Virus record (IMG/VR): IMGVR_UViG_3300025138_000347
Span: 1 to 24,128 of that record
Reading direction: 5' to 3' (one strand)
Source of the DNA: a virus
DNA: 24,128 bases
Shown: positions 21,483 through 24,128 of the stretch, piece after piece
Numbering within the stretch: position 1 is the stretch's first letter
How the letters are laid out: each line of letters starts with the position of its first letter
Notes under the pieces: generated by a model
Databases searched by the model: none
What the model was told of the DNA's origin: nothing
Seen by the model: the letters and a program-made list of their open reading frames with translations, nothing else
Program-made: the position numbers and the translations under genes

Positions 21483-21817
21483 TGAACCCTCTGGCTCTAC
21501 TCCAACTTCTCGGCCCTCTTCTTAAACAACTTCCCCGTCAGGCAAGGGAAGAGTTGCTTTCTGCTATGAAGACTTCGGCTCGTACTGAAGGCAATGCTTT
21601 CAGGATGATTCAAAGAGGTTCAAGCGATGGCACCAGTGCTATCAGAAGCCCTGGCGCAATGTTTGATAGGGCGGGGAAGGCTAACTCTCGGCAAACGGAA
21701 ATCCTTGACTTGTTGACAGAAGACTTGGGTGGTACGTTTGATCAGAGCAAGGTCGATGACGCCCGCGACATGCTCATGAACATCATGGCGAAGCGGCCTA
21801 TTCATAGGAGACGTTGA
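21482..21817 (+). CDS. Small hypothetical late protein
   Basis: A 111-residue protein with a hydrophobic, Leu-rich start (MNPLALLQLLGPLLKQLP) that is short and amphipathic rather than a clear membrane span. A basic, flexible middle follows, then a helical end (DDARDMLMNIMAKRP). It is not recognised. It sits just before the probable adaptor and overlaps it by one base. Confidence 0.68.
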   Translation: MNPLALLQLLGPLLKQLPRQAREELLSAMKTSARTEGNAFRMIQRGSSDGTSAIRSPGAMFDRAGKANSRQTEILDLLTEDLGGTFDQSKVDDARDMLMNIMAKRPIHRRR

Positions 21818-22734
21818 TGCACAGTACCGGCTCATTCCTGTACACCGTCATTGAGCGGATCCGGGGCTACCTCGACGATCCTGACTTTGACGCCAAGTAC
21901 GACAACGACTTTCTTGTCCGCCACATCATCAGCCCGACGATGGTGGATGTGCTGTCCCGCATCAACATGAATGCGGACAACCCCACCATTATGCGGATGG
22001 ATTTCAGGCCCAATGCCACCGACGAGTACTACCAACTACCCAACGCTGTAGGTGAAGTTCTTCGGATTGGTCGTCGTGATTCAAATGGAAATCTTTGCGA
22101 GGAGATTAAACCTCGTAACGAGTTCCACCCTAACGGAGTAGGTTGGGCTCTTGAGGGAAACACACTTCGGTTTGATCCCAAGTATGGAAACGAGACAGAG
22201 GATTGGACTGTCTATTACATCCCGAGTGGGGACGTAATGCCTCATTACTCCAACGATGGGGGGACTATGCGAGGCGACAGGGAAACCTTTGTCCTTGACA
22301 CTACGCCTAATCTTGGGGCCTTGGACCGAAGAGAAAACTCTTACTGCGGTCAAATTCTTCGTGTCATCCCTGCTACTGGTATGGTTGAAGAGCGGGTTAT
22401 CGCAAGCCACGATGTGGCTCTCAACGAGATTACTACTCGTATTCCTTTTAATACGGCTCTTGAATCCGCTGTTCGTTATGAGATTGCACCTATTGGGATG
22501 CAGTCTTTGTACGAATCTATTGCAGCGGGTTCAGCCATGAAGTTGGGTGCTTACCGAAAGATATCTGGAAGCCATTACCAGATGATTCTTCAACAGTATC
22601 GATCTTCTATTAAGACGGCAACGGACAATCTTGCAAACATGCAGATGCGAACGGGCAAATCTTTCCAGAAGAAGACCGTTGACAACCCTGCTTATAACGA
22701 CCTCTTCTTTGCTGGAACTGGGAGAACGCCATGA
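21817..22734 (+). CDS. Probable head-tail adaptor or connector protein
   Basis: A 305-residue protein. The N-terminus (FLYTVIERIRGYLDDPDFDA) is helical, followed by a beta-rich middle (DEYYQLPNAVGEVLRIG, WTVYYIPSGD) and a long C-terminal helix region (SIAAGSAMKLGAYRKISGSH). Helices around a beta domain with this length and location are typical of adaptor proteins that sit beneath the portal in podoviruses and siphoviruses. No specific family motif is recognised. The start is ATG 21817 with AGGAG 6 nt upstream; TTG 21814 is in the same frame but too close to it. Confidence 0.55.
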   Translation: MHSTGSFLYTVIERIRGYLDDPDFDAKYDNDFLVRHIISPTMVDVLSRINMNADNPTIMRMDFRPNATDEYYQLPNAVGEVLRIGRRDSNGNLCEEIKPRNEFHPNGVGWALEGNTLRFDPKYGNETEDWTVYYIPSGDVMPHYSNDGGTMRGDRETFVLDTTPNLGALDRRENSYCGQILRVIPATGMVEERVIASHDVALNEITTRIPFNTALESAVRYEIAPIGMQSLYESIAAGSAMKLGAYRKISGSHYQMILQQYRSSIKTATDNLANMQMRTGKSFQKKTVDNPAYNDLFFAGTGRTP

Positions 22735-23114
22735 CTGCTCGATACGATTGGACAATCAATCAAGGCGAGACTTCGCAATTGACGGTCAAGCGGGCAGATT
22801 CAAGCGGTAGTTATAACAACACTGATTTTGTTGCTAACTTTCGCATGCAAATTAAAGACAAGTATGGTGGTACGGCTGTGTTTACTTCTGCCGCTTCAAA
22901 CTTTGCGAGCCCGTTTGATGATGGGTCTGGCGGTAATGCAGAGCAACAAAACTCTACGGTCCAGATTTCTTTGACATCTGCTGAGACGGCTGCGATTGCT
23001 TCAGGCAAGTATGTCTATGATGTTGAGAATTACGATTCGGCTACGCCTCCAGTCGTAACTAGAGTTCTTGAAGGAAGCCTTATCGTAAAGCCGGAGGTTA
23101 CGACTAGTGCCTGA
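22731..23114 (+). CDS. Beta-rich virion protein (Ig-like phage domain)
   Basis: A 127-residue beta-rich protein. It starts with WTINQGETSQLTVKR. A segment DFVANFRMQIKDKYGG follows, then TSAETAAIASGKYVYDVENY and finally a strand (GSLIVKPEVT). This order (QGET near the start, SGKYxYD in the second half, xPEVT at the end) is common in small phage tail or baseplate proteins with an immunoglobulin-like fold. It probably serves as a tail structural or fibre-attachment part. ATGA joins it to the adaptor gene, with GGGAG 6 nt upstream. Confidence 0.65.
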   Translation: MTARYDWTINQGETSQLTVKRADSSGSYNNTDFVANFRMQIKDKYGGTAVFTSAASNFASPFDDGSGGNAEQQNSTVQISLTSAETAAIASGKYVYDVENYDSATPPVVTRVLEGSLIVKPEVTTSA

Positions 23115-23973
23115 TACGGTAACTATTACTCCTGTAACGCAAACGATTACGGTAACCCCCGCTGGGGGGACTACTACCACAATCACGCCTGTCGCTTCGC
23201 AGATTGTGACGATTGGTCAGTCTGCAAGTATTAGTTCGGCTTTTGCAAATACCGACGGTCTTCCCGAAGGCAGTAGTAATCTTTACCACACAACCGCAAG
23301 GGCTTCTGCGGCAGCGCCAGTTCAATCTGTAACAATGCCCACTGGGTATGGGTCCACGAATTCTTCTGGGTCTGTTGTTGTAACGGTTACGGATTCTTCT
23401 GCTGTAAGGACTGGGATTGGCTTTGATGCTGCGGCAAGAGCCGCTGTCTCTGTAGCCGGAACCGGGCTTTCCTATAACGCTAGTACTGGCGTTGTTACTT
23501 CTTTGATGACTTCCACGGCTACGTCTACCAAGGGTATTGCCAACACGAACGTCCTTGAGTGCAATGCCAGCGTAGCCAACGATGACTTCCTTCGTATTGA
23601 TGGGACGTCTGTAGAAGGTCGAACTGCAGCCCAAGTCCTTACGGACATTGGAGCGGCGGCCGCTGCCCACACGCACGCCGACTCTTACACCGGGCAAATC
23701 GAAACGGTAGCAGACAAGGTTTACACTATTGATCCCGCTGCTGTTTCTGCTAGAACCATCACTGGCTTCTTTATCAAGAGCGGGAGTGGAACGGTTACTT
23801 CAACTTTGAAGAATGGAACTGATACGGTCAAGGCTGCGAGTGTTTCTACTTCTAGCGGGGCTCAAACCTCTTTTGCAAACACAAGTGTTGCAGCGGACGG
23901 TCTGATCACAATCACGATGTCGTCTAACTCATCTGCGACTGATGTCATTTTCTCCGTGGAGTACACGGCGTGA
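23107..23973 (+). CDS. Tail-fibre-like protein
   Basis: A 288-residue protein rich in Thr, Ser, Ala and Val with few charges, as in fibrous tail proteins. It opens with a Thr-Val repeat region (TVTITPVTQTITVTPAGG). It then shows motifs that recur in phage fibres: LPEGSSNLYHTTARA, DDFLRIDGTSVEGRTAAQVL and AAHTHADSYTGQI. The C-terminal 90 residues are beta-rich. Fibres of this type bind host surfaces or bridge to a receptor-binding tip. The start is GTG 23107 with GGAGG 9 nt upstream, overlapping the previous stop by 8 nt. Confidence 0.78.
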   Translation: MPDTVTITPVTQTITVTPAGGTTTTITPVASQIVTIGQSASISSAFANTDGLPEGSSNLYHTTARASAAAPVQSVTMPTGYGSTNSSGSVVVTVTDSSAVRTGIGFDAAARAAVSVAGTGLSYNASTGVVTSLMTSTATSTKGIANTNVLECNASVANDDFLRIDGTSVEGRTAAQVLTDIGAAAAAHTHADSYTGQIETVADKVYTIDPAAVSARTITGFFIKSGSGTVTSTLKNGTDTVKAASVSTSSGAQTSFANTSVAADGLITITMSSNSSATDVIFSVEYTA

Positions 23974-24128
23974 GTCCGCCGAACAAATGGTTGTTCTTCC
24001 CGACGCAATCTGCGACCGGCATCCTCCAAACGATCACTTGGAACATGACTGGTGCAGACACGGCTACCGTCTCGTCCTCCGGTGCGGCGATCATCAACCC
24101 ATTGAAGACGAACCAACTATCGTGGACT
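23970..24128 (+). CDS. Partial virion protein at right edge
   Basis: GTG 23970 overlaps the previous TGA as GTGA and opens a frame that runs to the window edge (53 residues). GGAG lies 8 nt upstream. The start SPPNKWLFFPTQSATGILQT and the Thr/Ser/Ala-rich composition resemble the fibre-like protein before it. It is probably another tail or fibre component, cut by the edge. Confidence 0.6.
   Translation, partial: MSPPNKWLFFPTQSATGILQTITWNMTGADTATVSSSGAAIINPLKTNQLSWT

Overview
The window reads as part of a tailed double-stranded DNA phage genome (Caudoviricetes), probably from an uncultivated aquatic or marine phage. It is not bacterial chromosome: genes are packed with 4-bp or small overlaps, there are no RNA genes or metabolic operons, and the right two thirds is a recognisable packaging and capsid block. 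The host cannot be named. Many ribosome binding sites extend to AGAAAGG(A), which pairs with a 16S rRNA 3' end of the CCUCCUUUCU type. TTG and GTG starts are frequent. The marine guess rests on small Lys/Cys proteins that I recall from marine viral genomes.

Left arm (1-8166, minus strand): replication and early genes. From the right, transcription passes an SF3 helicase (6778-8166), a 71-aa protein, a zinc-ribbon protein, a small unknown, a P-loop polynucleotide-kinase-like protein, a 208-aa unknown, several small unknowns, a family-4-like uracil-DNA glycosylase, a ribbon-helix-helix-like protein, a small acidic protein, a helix-turn-helix protein, and a family A DNA polymerase with a 3'-5' exonuclease domain that runs off the left edge. 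Four minus-strand intrinsic terminators cut this arm into transcription units. GC-rich hairpins stand in most intergenic gaps. A shared 10-mer, ACCGACATAT, follows two of the terminators and may be a promoter.

The 478-bp gap 6300-6777, next to the helicase gene, holds 11 GGTAC/GTACC half-sites plus a pyrimidine-rich stretch. It is the best candidate here for a replication origin or a dense regulator-binding region. A second gap (about 3081-3261) looks like a structured minus-strand RNA ending in a terminator.

Right arm (8287-24128, plus strand): late genes. The order is a triple-repeat protein, a protein with a C-terminal membrane segment, a possible small terminase, an unknown that overlaps it by 200 nt in another frame, large terminase, an unknown, portal, scaffold, major capsid protein, a cassette of very small Lys/Cys-rich proteins, an HExxH metallopeptidase, several unknowns, a probable head-tail adaptor, a beta-rich virion protein, a tail-fibre-like protein, and a partial gene at the right edge. 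The early arm copies and protects DNA (polymerase, helicase, glycosylase, kinase). The late arm packages it (terminase, portal) and builds the virion. No tail tape measure, RNA polymerase, integrase or lysis gene is visible in the window.
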